From Phoronis ovalis (taxonomy: Eukaryota; Phoronida; Phoronidae), in assembly GCA_028565635.1 (NCBI GenBank), contig JAOXYB010063378.1:1-10464 (forward strand): a stretch of 10,464 bases of DNA, in the 5' to 3' direction. Below, piece by piece: positions 1 through 8,500 of the stretch; positions within the stretch are counted from its first letter, which is position 1; each line of letters opens with the position of its first letter. A program made the position numbers and the translations under genes. The notes beneath the pieces are model-generated. The model was given only the letters and a program-made list of their open reading frames with translations. It was not told the origin of the DNA and searched no databases.

Positions 1-437
1 ATCAACCTCAAAACTCTTATACATACAAAGATGGCTTTACAACTAAAGAAACTACATCATATGATGGGCATCTGTCTACACCAGCAGACCTCTTGTTTAT
101 ATCATGCACACCGTTCTCAAAAATGAATTAATTGTAATTACCAGTTACAACTATTAGTCTACATAAATGTGTTACTACTGTAAAATCGTTATAGTTGATT
201 AGGCAAGTTACTATAATTAATGCAGTAATAACACACATTTACTGACTCATCAGTAGAATATAATTGTGCCTCAATCTGTGATGGAGCATGCTACGTTGTA
301 TTGGCAGTCAGTCAGGTACTATAAGTGTAGATAATCGAATACCAGTTGTACCATTGGAAAATAGTTTGTAGGAGAAACTAATAACTTTCAATTGTTCAAT
401 GTAATGCTTGTTGACTATGGTTTTCATTTATGTTCAG
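1..437. other. Intronic sequence upstream of the MAM exon
   Basis: No exon is recognisable here: no stretch continues the MAM domain upstream, and stops are frequent in all frames. It is read as part of the intron preceding the 438..519 exon, ending in acceptor ttcag. The only structure seen is an imperfect foldback around 147..267, listed separately. Confidence 0.55.
147..267. repeat. Imperfect foldback, possible degenerate MITE
   Basis: The core arms at 165-195 and 210-240 are imperfect reverse complements. AAATGTGT (165) pairs with ACACATTT (233), TACTG (176) with CAGTA (223), and TTATAGT (189) with ACTATAA (210), with constant symmetry about position 202. Weaker similarity extends outward to about 147 and 267. 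It resembles a small decayed hairpin-type transposon, but no target-site duplication was identified. Confidence 0.35.
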
Positions 438-519
438 GTTGTGTTTGAGGCTGTAAAGGGTCAGAATAACAATAGCGAGATTGCCATTGATGACATTGAG
501 CTGCTAGATTATTGCCCAT
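438..519 (+). CDS. Exon: end of MAM domain
   Basis: The acceptor is ttcag ending at 437 and the donor is gtgagt starting at 520. The translation begins VVFEAVKG, continues to SEIAIDDIEL and ends DYCP, which fits the last strands of a MAM domain (VFEAxxG ... IAIDDIxL ... C). The domain frame places the first full codon directly after the acceptor, so the preceding intron is phase 0. The exon ends with one base of a split Ser codon (phase 1). The earlier part of the MAM domain is not recognisable in 1..437, so the previous exon must lie outside the window. Confidence 0.85.
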
Positions 520-3033
520 GTGAGTATGACATCATTTGAAATCACAATTAAACCGTGCGATCGAGTGTTTTTCAATATCTAAGGTCTAAAACGTTTAAAA
601 AGAAAAGTGGAACAGTCTGAGTTTCTCAGCTTTGATTAAAATAAGTAATTAAAACCATGTTGTCAGGCTTATATATCGATGATCCAGTTAAAGTTCACAG
701 ACATGATCTCGAACACATCTGTATAATACAAGTGGATCATGGCCTGGAACTATATCTGGTAACGTTGCAGTCGGGTGCAAACCCAAATATTACCACATCC
801 AATGCGCTTTTAACCCTTCAACATTATAGATTTCTCACTAGATTAATTTACAGTATCTTTATTTTTATTTACAACGTAAGCTTTAAAAAAACATGTAAAA
901 AAAAAAAGAAATATATGTGCCTATATGTACAAACGTATTTATCATAATTGTATCACCGTAGCCCTTTCTACCTCTCAAGCAACTACAACAGTGTCAACTG
1001 CATGGACCAGTAAACCAATGGTAAAAACGACTACTGATGCTGTTGAACAGCTGACATCTTCGACTAGTATTGTTATCAATGGCACCACTGATGCGCCCCT
1101 TGTTACTAACAGCATCAATGCAACTGTATCTTCCGAGCGTACAGGTAAACGATTTTTTTCAACCTAATACAAGACAAGCACGTTTTTCCATGAGCTTGAA
1201 TTGTTCTGTAGATATTGCCGTGAGCAACAAGAGTACTGTACGCGTTGTACTAGGATATTCCTAGAAAATAAATACAGATCTAAATGTATATGCAATATGT
1301 GTATGTATATTTTGTATGGTTTTGTTCTGTACATACTTCATGTCATTAAAATGCCTCTCAAAAACTTAATGACTGAGCAAGGAAAACTGTCTTTATTTCG
1401 TCGTCCTATAGTTAAGCACAGCTATCAGAGAATAATTTAGATGTGCGTACATGTATATAGCACACAGCAATTAAATCTTCTGAATTGGTATTCAAACTGT
1501 AACACCCTTAACCACCCTATATCTTTTGAACACTATTAATGTTCTTAGTTTCAAACCATATTTGCACAAGGCCAATGTTCAGCTCGTAGAACAAACAAAC
1601 ATTAAACTTATTTCAAATGCCTTCCATGCATAAATTTCAGCATGTTCCAATAAAAGCATTAAATTAGAATTGGGAAGATCTCAAAAGATACAAATGCAAC
1701 GTATTGACAAAATGATTCGAAACTTCTCCTGTGAATGGGAATTTCAAGCAGAACCTAGCAACGGAATTTTGGGATTATCCTTTGAAGAATTTGATTTTCC
1801 ACCCAGAATAAATGGAACATGTGAGGCATTTGTCGAAATTGAAAGGTAAACATTGTGTCATACTTAGTATAGTTGCTATACTGAAAGACAATAAAGGTAT
1901 ACATCATGAACATTAAGGTTAAGCTAGACCCTCGTCACTGTTTAAATAAAAATTCGTGAAAAGTCCACCTCACATTTTTTCACACAGATTAGATATTTTC
2001 TGAAACTTTAACATTTAAGCAATGTCATATTGGTATTTAAAATAGTGTGTGAATTATGTGAAACTTAATTAGCATTTAATGACACCCTATAAAAATCATT
2101 AGGTACATCCTACCCAATAGATCAAAATTTGCGCTAAGGGACAAGTCAGAAATTTCTGGGAGTGGCCGTGGGAATATGATTTCAAAATCAGCGGGGGAAA
2201 ATGCCCCCCTCCACAAGAGCCAAAAATAAAAATGGCTCCCTCAACACTATAAAAACAACTTGCAAAATTGTGTGTTTCTTATAATCATTTAATACACATA
2301 TACAATGCTGTGACATACACTGTCCAGCTCCTTGTGCCAAAGGTGTTAAAGCTATTAAATGTAATGCCAGTAGTTATTAAAATCATTAACAGAAACGGGC
2401 AAGTCTTGTTGCAACACGGCCACTGCGAGTATAGATACTGTAATCTTAACTTTCTTGTTCTCTAGATGCTTCTGCCCTTCGGTCTCTTCATTTTCGTCAC
2501 TACTACTACAGTTATTGGCATAAACAAGATCTTTAAGTTGCTCTAAAACTAGTATAAACTAAATTGCATGGTAAAAGTTTCAGAAAACATTTATTTCTGC
2601 GAAAACAATGTAATACAGATTTTTCACGAATTTTTATTTGAAGATCTAGCGGTCTAGCTATTGGTCGCTTGATACATATAATGACTTCGTAACTAAGAAA
2701 CATGATTATGTCGCGCTCGTTCATCAATATTTCTGATAATTTCGAATAAATTGTAATGACAAGGCTTCATCAATCAGTGACCTTTTAATAATGCAAAGCC
2801 TACGAGTCCAACTTCACTTAGTTATCGACTGTGTTTCAATAATTTTCAGTTCCTCGGCAGCTGGCTTTGCAATGTCTAGGATACTTTGCGACGATGATGG
2901 AATGTTGCCAGGGAAGATATTCGTTGATAATGCTGCAACCATAACCCTTCGTCTTGTTATTGGTGGTACCTTTGACAAGCAGATGTACAAAGGATTTGTG
3001 GCTGAAGTTGTTGCTAACACACCATCAAAGTAA
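438..3033 (+). CDS. Secreted MAM - Ser/Thr linker - CUB protein, 3' part of gene (4 exons, 5' incomplete)
   Basis: Joining 438..519, 962..1144, 1641..1845 and 2850..3033 gives one open frame of 217 residues plus TAA, with matching phases at every junction (1, 1, 2). Seen in sequence: residues 1-27 are the C-terminal end of a MAM domain; about 28-89 are a Ser/Thr-rich linker; 90 to about 212 are a CUB domain with four cysteines at C90, C119, C149 and C170, the usual C1-C2 and C3-C4 disulfide pattern. There are five N-glycosylation sequons (NGT, NAT, NKS, NFS, NGT). Family knowledge: MAM and CUB are extracellular adhesion or recognition modules found in meprins, neuropilins, tolloid-type proteases and many invertebrate secreted proteins. 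No transmembrane segment follows the CUB domain, so the C-terminus is inferred to be secreted. The signal peptide, the rest of the MAM domain and any further N-terminal domains lie upstream of the window. The precise ligand or role cannot be told. Confidence 0.85.
897..907 (+). repeat. A11 homopolymer in intron
   Basis: This is a run of 11 A residues in the intron between the MAM and linker exons. It is probably a simple slippage tract, with no function inferred. Confidence 0.8.
962..1144 (+). CDS. Exon: Ser/Thr-rich, probably O-glycosylated linker
   Basis: This is a symmetric phase 1-1 exon of 183 bases (61 codons) between acceptor AG at 960-961 and donor gtaaac at 1145. Roughly 45% of its residues are Ser or Thr, with runs such as ATTTVST and QLTSSTS, and two N-glycosylation sequons (NGT, NAT). 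Composition suggests a mucin-like extended spacer between the MAM and CUB domains. Being phase-symmetric, it could be skipped without breaking the frame, so splice variants with a shorter linker are possible (inference). The sequence has no fold of its own that I recognise. Confidence 0.8.
1641..1845 (+). CDS. Exon: N-terminal half of CUB domain
   Basis: The acceptor is atttcag ending at 1640 and the donor is gtaaac at 1846; it enters in phase 1 and leaves in phase 2. It encodes the first three CUB cysteines: C90, C119 in NFSCEW, and C149 in NGTCEAFVEIE. The segment LGLSFEEFDFP matches the conserved CUB strand (hydrophobic-x-F-x-x-F). The C1-C2 spacing of 29 residues is close to the family norm. 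The usual calcium-coordinating Asp of cbCUB domains after C3 (CxxDY) is Phe here (CEAF), so this CUB may not bind calcium (inference). Confidence 0.82.
1922..2659. mobile_element. Non-autonomous DNA-transposon-like element with long inverted terminal repeats
   Basis: The last intron of the MAM-CUB gene contains paired inverted repeats. AGCTAGACC at 1922-1930 matches GGTCTAGCT at 2651-2659. A perfect 19-base arm at 1944-1962 matches 2621-2639, and a perfect 14-base arm at 1996-2009 matches 2574-2587. Spacing between the latter two blocks is 52 bases on both sides, so they are one TIR of roughly 90 bases that has since diverged. The interior of about 560 bases holds no transposase-like open frame, so the element would be non-autonomous. 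A clear target-site duplication could not be fixed; short TA- or TTA-like flanks are ambiguous, so the superfamily is not assigned and the ends are approximate. It does not interrupt the CUB frame. Confidence 0.65.
2147..2238. repeat. Hairpin-rich GC patch inside the TIR element
   Basis: Three small inverted repeats cluster in otherwise AT-rich DNA. CAGAAATTTCTG at 2147-2158 is a perfect 12-base palindrome. A G5 run at 2193-2197 faces a C6 run at 2204-2209. GAGCCA at 2217-2222 faces TGGCTC at 2233-2238 across an A-rich loop. They lie in the interior of the putative transposon and may be part of its subterminal structure; no function can be assigned. Confidence 0.4.
2850..3033 (+). CDS. Terminal exon: C-terminal half of CUB domain and stop
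   Basis: The acceptor is attttcag ending at 2849. The first base completes a split Ser codon (AG + T), after which the frame is open to TAA at 3031-3033. It carries the fourth CUB cysteine (RILCDD), the strand ATITLRLVIGG, and the closing strand YKGFVAEVV, equivalent to the usual GFxAxY at the end of CUB domains. The protein stops a few residues later with no membrane anchor. AATAAA signals about 70 to 85 bases downstream support this as the last exon. An aaa|gtaaaa donor-like sequence overlaps the stop codon but is weaker than the stop plus poly(A) reading. Confidence 0.82.
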
Positions 3034-3101
3034 AATAGCTATAGGCAGTTGTGCTGAATTGGAGAAATCCAGCTACCTATTTTAATGTTCATAATCAGTA
3101 C

Positions 3102-3119
3102 AATAAAAGTATCAATAAA
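3102..3119 (+). terminator. Poly(A) signals of the MAM-CUB gene
   Basis: Two AATAAA hexamers lie at 3102-3107 and 3114-3119, 69 and 81 bases after the TAA stop. That is a normal distance for a short 3' UTR. The cleavage site itself is not determined. Confidence 0.6.
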
Positions 3120-3922
3120 TAATTAAAAATGTGCCTATCTAAGCATTTCCATCTGATACACTTTCAAATGTGATAACCTCAACCAATACCGAAAAACAAA
3201 ATAACATTAGAAGTTCACTGCCGTTAATGAAGGCAACAAGCTGATACCCCAAATATGCACAGAAACTGAAACACATTTTATATAATATACAAACAGAAAA
3301 TATTCTTGAGCCTTAACCACCAAATTATTATATTTTTCCTGAGTACAGTAGGGTAAATTTTCGGTGCCAGGTGCCATGCCTTGCATAACGTAATATTCCG
3401 AGCAAGCGTGACAAAACAGTCACATTAGTTTCGTCCTTTTATATTGGAACAACTGGTTTTACAATATACAATGGTTCTAGCCCCAAGGGTGCTGATGCTC
3501 TTATGTTTTGCTATGGAAATAAAAGTCTGATGTCACACATGTTAGAGGTCAAGGGATCATTAGATAATTACTCAATTTGCATTCAGTACCTTTAACAGAT
3601 ATTTTTTACACATTCATTATAACACCACAGTACAGTATACAGGATGACATGATATAAACAGACCACCATGCCCATTTTTTATGAAATATTGATTCGTCAA
3701 TTTGATTTAAAAAAAATCTAATTCCTCATTTCCTTCTCCAGCTATAATGCTCGGTTGTGGCTCCATAAGCACTGTTTGATCATTTTGACAATGTATCGAT
3801 CACAAGCTGTTAAAAATGGTACAGCAAAAATCAAAATGAATGAAGTTATATATTTTGGAATAGTTTAAGAACGCTGTCACAAGAATTCATAACTATAACG
3901 TACGTAACTTTGTTACATTTTG

Positions 3923-4050
3923 AAAACCAAGGTATGTCTCGAGATTTACTTCAATACCAAGGTATGTCTCGAGATTTACTTCAATACCAAGTTATGTCTC
4001 GAGATTTATTTCAAAACCATGGTATGTCTCGAGATTTACTTCAATACCAA
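3923..4050. repeat. 30-base tandem repeat (four copies plus a partial)
   Basis: There are four head-to-tail 30-base units at 3931, 3961, 3991 and 4021, preceded by an 8-base partial copy. Units 1, 2 and 4 are identical; unit 3 differs at four positions. Each unit contains the 8-base palindrome TCTCGAGA followed by TTTACTTCAATACCAA or a variant. The near-identity indicates recent expansion or homogenisation. Confidence 0.92.
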
Positions 4051-4877
4051 CATTGCTCTCTGGAAGTTGTTACCCATATTTAACTGAGTTAAGGCTAATT
4101 TTAATTCATTAGAATATAGGAGAATAAAGTAAAAATCAAAACAGTTTTTGGTTCTTGAGTACATAATTGAGTTTATTTCTCAAAAGTATACGTAACGAAA
4201 AAGTAACAGTAATGCAAAAGTGTTCTTTCTACTTCGTGTCACCATGTATATTAACTAATACATTTAAAACATGTCACTTCATACACCTAGTAGAAAAGTT
4301 AATTGGAGTGCTATCTCAATAGCTAAGCAAAAACAAACTCATCCCAATGCAATTCAATGAACTAACTATATTAAAAATAACTTGATCTGTAAAAAAGTGT
4401 GATAGAAGGATACGTAACAAAACGTAGCTATAACATTAAAAAGCATGAAAAAAGGGGCGAACAGCGAGAATTTAGCATTCTATATATCACGCTACCATGA
4501 GACTTTGGAAAACTGTGCATATCTTGGATCATGTTAAAGCAAGTATGGTTACATAGTGAACTTCGATTTTTGGTTACTGTTTCTCCGTTACATCGCGAAA
4601 AAAGCGTGTTTATGACAGTCTTAAGAAACGATATTATTCATACATCAAACGTTGCTAATAATCCTCGAAATATGAACATTTTATATAATTTAAGATTTAT
4701 TTTAGACGATGAAAAACAATACCAGCACCCCTGTTGCCAAACTGTTGCCGTGGCCACTGACATATATGTAGTTCTTGTAATTTGCGTCGAAATTATATCC
4801 CCATCTTTTGAATGACTCAGCTTGTTTGAAATCACTGAAAAAGGTATATGAATGTCGTTTCATTCAATGTACAATGT

Positions 4878-4935
4878 TAAGCCGTGACATCAAATTGTTA
4901 TGTCGTTACAACTGTATTAATTAAGGAACGGCTTA
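4878..4935. repeat. Small nested inverted repeat
   Basis: TAAGCCGT at 4878-4885 is the exact reverse complement of ACGGCTTA at 4928-4935. Between them, GACAT and ATGTC form a second short stem. An arm length of 8 could arise by chance in a window this size, so it is only a weak call. Confidence 0.3.
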
Positions 4936-5465
4936 GACACCTCAATAGACACCACTATCAAGTCTGGTATCAAGTACGCCTACAAACATAGTACATATTA
5001 TCCGTCATATATTCCAACCTCGGATTTACCTGGGGATTTATCTGTCTGAATAACTGTACCATGGGAGAGTCACTCCTTTAAACACCTGTTAAATATTAAT
5101 GCATACAATACTATGTCTACAAAATATCTTTTTGCTGGTAAAACTGTAGGTAGGTAAGTTATGCTGATTATAGCTTACTAAAGTCTTGCATAGAATATTA
5201 AGGTTTCAAGGTTGCATTGGTAACCGTTTGTTTTCACGTCATGAAACATGTTTTATATTCAACTTCCGTCGTGATTTTTACTTAAATATTATGATGATTT
5301 AACGGTACCTCGAATTGACCAGCCGAACAATGTAAATTATGCTGCTATATTGGATATTCAAATAATATTTAATAAACACTATGTTTTGTGCATGCACTAA
5401 TCCATGTATTTTAAATATTGTATACTTGAAGGTAACCCTGAAATATAAATTCTTACAATTTAGAC

Positions 5466-5521
5466 ATGCACTGGTTAGTCGGATTTTGTTTGCTTTTTGC
5501 AACTAAAGTTCAATGTGTTAA
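5466..5521 (+). CDS. Exon 1: start codon and signal peptide
   Basis: The ATG at 5466 opens MHWLVGFCLLFATKVQC: a short polar start, a hydrophobic core (residues 3-12) and a plausible signal-peptidase site after Cys17 (Val at -3). The donor gtaagt at 5522 is a perfect consensus. The exon ends in phase 2 (AA), and the G at 6139 completes Lys19, matching the next EF-hand exon exactly. An AG at 5462-5463, preceded by a weak pyrimidine stretch, lies three bases before the ATG. The exon could therefore begin there, with the 5' UTR in an upstream exon; this is unresolved. Confidence 0.75.
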
Positions 5522-8500
5522 GTAAGTACAACGATTATTATTGAATCTATCGTAAAAATATGCGCGCGTCATCGTTGTGTTGTAAAAAGCAAGTCTTCTC
5601 CGCATCCGAGACCAAAAGGCACGTGTACAAATCATTTCAGTTACGTCATTTTACTCCATGTGTAATAATTATTCTCTAATTAGTCCTAGATCGAGCTGAA
5701 GGTATTGTACGCGTTTTTAATATTTTAAAAAATAATTATCCAGTTTTATGAATTATCTTAAAGTAACTGATTTGTTGTCTTTATCTAATAGTACGCTATT
5801 AACAGTAATACAGTTCATGATGATAGGCTGGTTTTTCTATTCAATAAGATATAATTATTATAAAGTCACATAGCCAAGGTTTAGCAGCAATATCAGCTAC
5901 CTTATGGCATTCGCTTTATGGATTTGGGACAGACATAGAGGTGATTTTATTTTGCCGGTGACCGAAATGAATTGACAGCCATACTTTTAAACGGTTTAAA
6001 AGTATGGCTGTCAATTCATTTCGGTCACCGGCAAAATAAAATCAGCTTTCTAATCATAGCCGAGTATTCTGCTCCTGATCGGTTTCTTACTATACATACA
6101 GATACCTACGGGCTTATAATTTTCTTTTTTTACTTTAGGGACTCAGAACGTGCAAGCAAACTAGTTAACATACTGTACGCCAACGTCGACACCAATGATG
6201 ATGGTTTGATTACTGCTGAAGAGATCGCTAATGTATTCCCAAAATACGATACGGATGGTAAGTGACAGCTATCCTGGCAATAATAACAAATTGCGCCACT
6301 AGATTGCTTCTTTTTTACTGAAATAGTGAATTGTAGCTATTTTTGTCAACTGGCACTAGTTTATACATTTGTACCAAAGCATTTATACTCGTGTACAAGG
6401 CGTCGAATTAATTCAAACTGAAGTGATATGTGACTGAGCGGACTAAGAGTCCTTGACCAGGAGTTGTAACCCAACTTCTACAACAAGGCACATATTTTTT
6501 TGCTATAGCAGACCACGCATTGACTTATAAACAAATATTTATAAATCTGTGAGAGCAAAAGAATCAAGATACAATTGTAAAAGGCAGATAGCTGATGCAT
6601 GCAAGCAATAGTTGGTATGAGGACAACTATCATTCGTGCCATCAAAGTCACAAATATTATTATAAACCTGACTCTTCAATGAAAATTCCGTGTTTTAACA
6701 ATATGGGCAAGTATACTTTATGACTACAGCTTGATTTTCCGTAAATGCACGAATAATAACTATGCAGGGGAAATTTGGAAAATTTGGAAGAGTACTGTCT
6801 ATTTGGGAGATTTATTTGCTTTAAGTTGAATTTCTCTTGTACTTCAATTTCCCCCCCCCCCCCCCCCACGTACTCCATTTTCGCAGCACTCGAGCAATTA
6901 TGCTCCACCATTGACATAGTGTGATTAAAATTACAAAACATGAATCCATGAACTTCTTCTGTTGCAAAAGAATTATTTCTATCCATCAATAAAGCCACTG
7001 GGGGAAAATGATATAAGGCAAAAAAAGACATACGTCGTTTCTTTCTTTTCTCAGGCGATGGTGTGGTAAACCGCAAAGAGTTCGTGCAAACGTGGTCAGC
7101 ATCATCTGGAGCCTCTGCCCTACAGTCTGTAGCCGTATTTTCCCTGTTGGACGGTAATCACGATGGTACCATGGACAAGGATGACATAACCAGTTTGTAT
7201 AAGTACTTGGACCGAGACGGTGAGTGTCTACTAAATTAGTCAATACTCATGCAGAGTAGCGCAAATAAGCAAAGCATTTTAATATTATTCAAGCTAAAAT
7301 GAAAGATTTAAAATAGATTAATAAAAGAATATATTCTCTATATAAGTATAAAACACAAAGTCTGTAAACAAGTACTTCGTTTGAATATGTCTATGCCGTG
7401 TGATATGTTTGCCTGCCATTTAGGCTAACACAATATAAGAATATAAGCAGACACTTCTCCACCATAAGCTCGAAACGTCGAAAAGAATATTAGCTCATAA
7501 AAAAATTAGCTCATAAAAACATTATGTCCCATATTTTAAAGTATACTCAAAGCTTTAATGAATCAATTTTTTTTCTGATGCAGAAACTTTACAAATTTTT
7601 GAATAAGGCAAAGTTTGGAAATCTGAGACTGTTTTATAACTATATACATAATATATACAAAATAGTGTTTTTAGTTTGAATGTGCAGTTGGCTTTTGCTA
7701 ATTATATTCCTTTGAATTTTGACCCAAAATGGCAACTCTACATGTCACATGGTATACCTATAAGATAAACAAAAATTACATATTTGGAAAACTTGATTGA
7801 AAAAATCTGTACGACGTTGATAAAAAAGTGTTACAACTTTTGGACACTTCCTGCTATCTCTGAATTTTCTAGATGTGCCATTTTGGAAACTGTTAAACGC
7901 ACATTCTATTTTGTGATCATAACATTTATACATGTGTCTTATCTGTAACATATTTGATGAGCTTATGAACAATATTTTACACCTGATCTGGTTAATATAA
8001 AATAAACCATCTTTACAGGTAATGGTGAAGTAATTGATTTTGAATTTATTAGGCAATTCGGATCTGTAAGTTTCTCGTTATAATTTTACCTTTAAATATT
8101 ATCGATAGTATGTGCTTGAAGCTATATGTTCAAATAAGCAATACGGTTTGAGAATATATTTTTCTAATATGAAAATATCTACCTCATCAAAACGGTTTAC
8201 TTTGAAATTTTATGTTTTTTCGGTATTTCATCCTTTTGAGATGTCGCATTTAATTTTATACATAAACAAGCTGCAAATAAAAAACAAAATATTTTCAAAA
8301 TAGACTAACTCTGGATACAAGCGCCTAATATTTACATAGATTTTAACAACTTTAGATACAGTAATACTCTCCATTTTAAATGCATCTTAGCAAGAATACT
8401 TGACCTTAAAAGGAAGCATAAATGACGCAAAAGTTACGTATTTTCACTTAATAGACCATCATCTCCTAAATCATGAAACTGATTCTTATGTTACTTTATA

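Larger units (their letters stand above)
3120..5465. other. Intergenic interval, no supported gene
   Basis: Between the poly(A) signals of the MAM-CUB gene and the start codon of the EF-hand gene I see no exon with domain similarity, no tRNA-like fold and no long open frame. The longest frame (4531..4815) has biased, non-protein-like content. The interval contains a 30-base tandem repeat (3923..4050), a small nested inverted repeat (4878..4935), and presumably the promoter and 5' UTR of the EF-hand gene towards its right end, which I cannot locate. Confidence 0.55.

Noticed and set aside
657-947. 96-codon open frame in the intron after the MAM exon
   Set aside because: It ends in a Lys/poly-A derived tail, has no domain-like pattern, and lies between two exons of an established frame. 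It is a chance intronic frame.
2268-2465. 65-codon frame inside the TIR element, considered as a transposase remnant
   Set aside because: No DDE/D spacing, helix-turn-helix or zinc-finger pattern is visible, and it is too short to judge.
2814-3020. 68-codon minus-strand frame over the last CUB exon
   Set aside because: It is antisense to a frame with clear CUB features on the + strand.
3030-3035. Donor-like gtaaaa overlapping the stop of the MAM-CUB gene
   Set aside because: The CUB domain is complete, a stop is in frame, and two AATAAA signals follow closely, so a terminal exon is the simpler reading. It is noted as a possible alternative only.
4531-4815. 94-codon open frame in the intergenic interval
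   Set aside because: No recognisable motif, no signal peptide or poly(A) signal nearby, and an antisense frame of similar length on the other strand. Treated as chance.
5444-5450. TATAAAT as TATA box for the EF-hand gene
   Set aside because: It is only 16 bases before the ATG, which would place the transcription start after the start codon. Its position does not fit, given the AT-rich background.
5972-6138. Upstream extension of the exon 2 frame, with a Met inside the palindrome
   Set aside because: A pyrimidine-rich tract and AG acceptor precede 6139, and the phase matches the signal-peptide exon exactly. The extension is intron read-through.
6660-7076. 138-codon minus-strand frame containing a Gly run
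   Set aside because: The Gly run is the C17 homopolymer read in reverse, and the frame overlaps exon 3 of the EF-hand gene. No domain is seen.
6986-7243. 85-codon minus-strand frame
   Set aside because: It is the antisense shadow of EF-hand exon 3.
7745-8056. 103-codon minus-strand frame
   Set aside because: It covers intron 3 and the antisense of the 47-base exon 4; there is no protein-family pattern.
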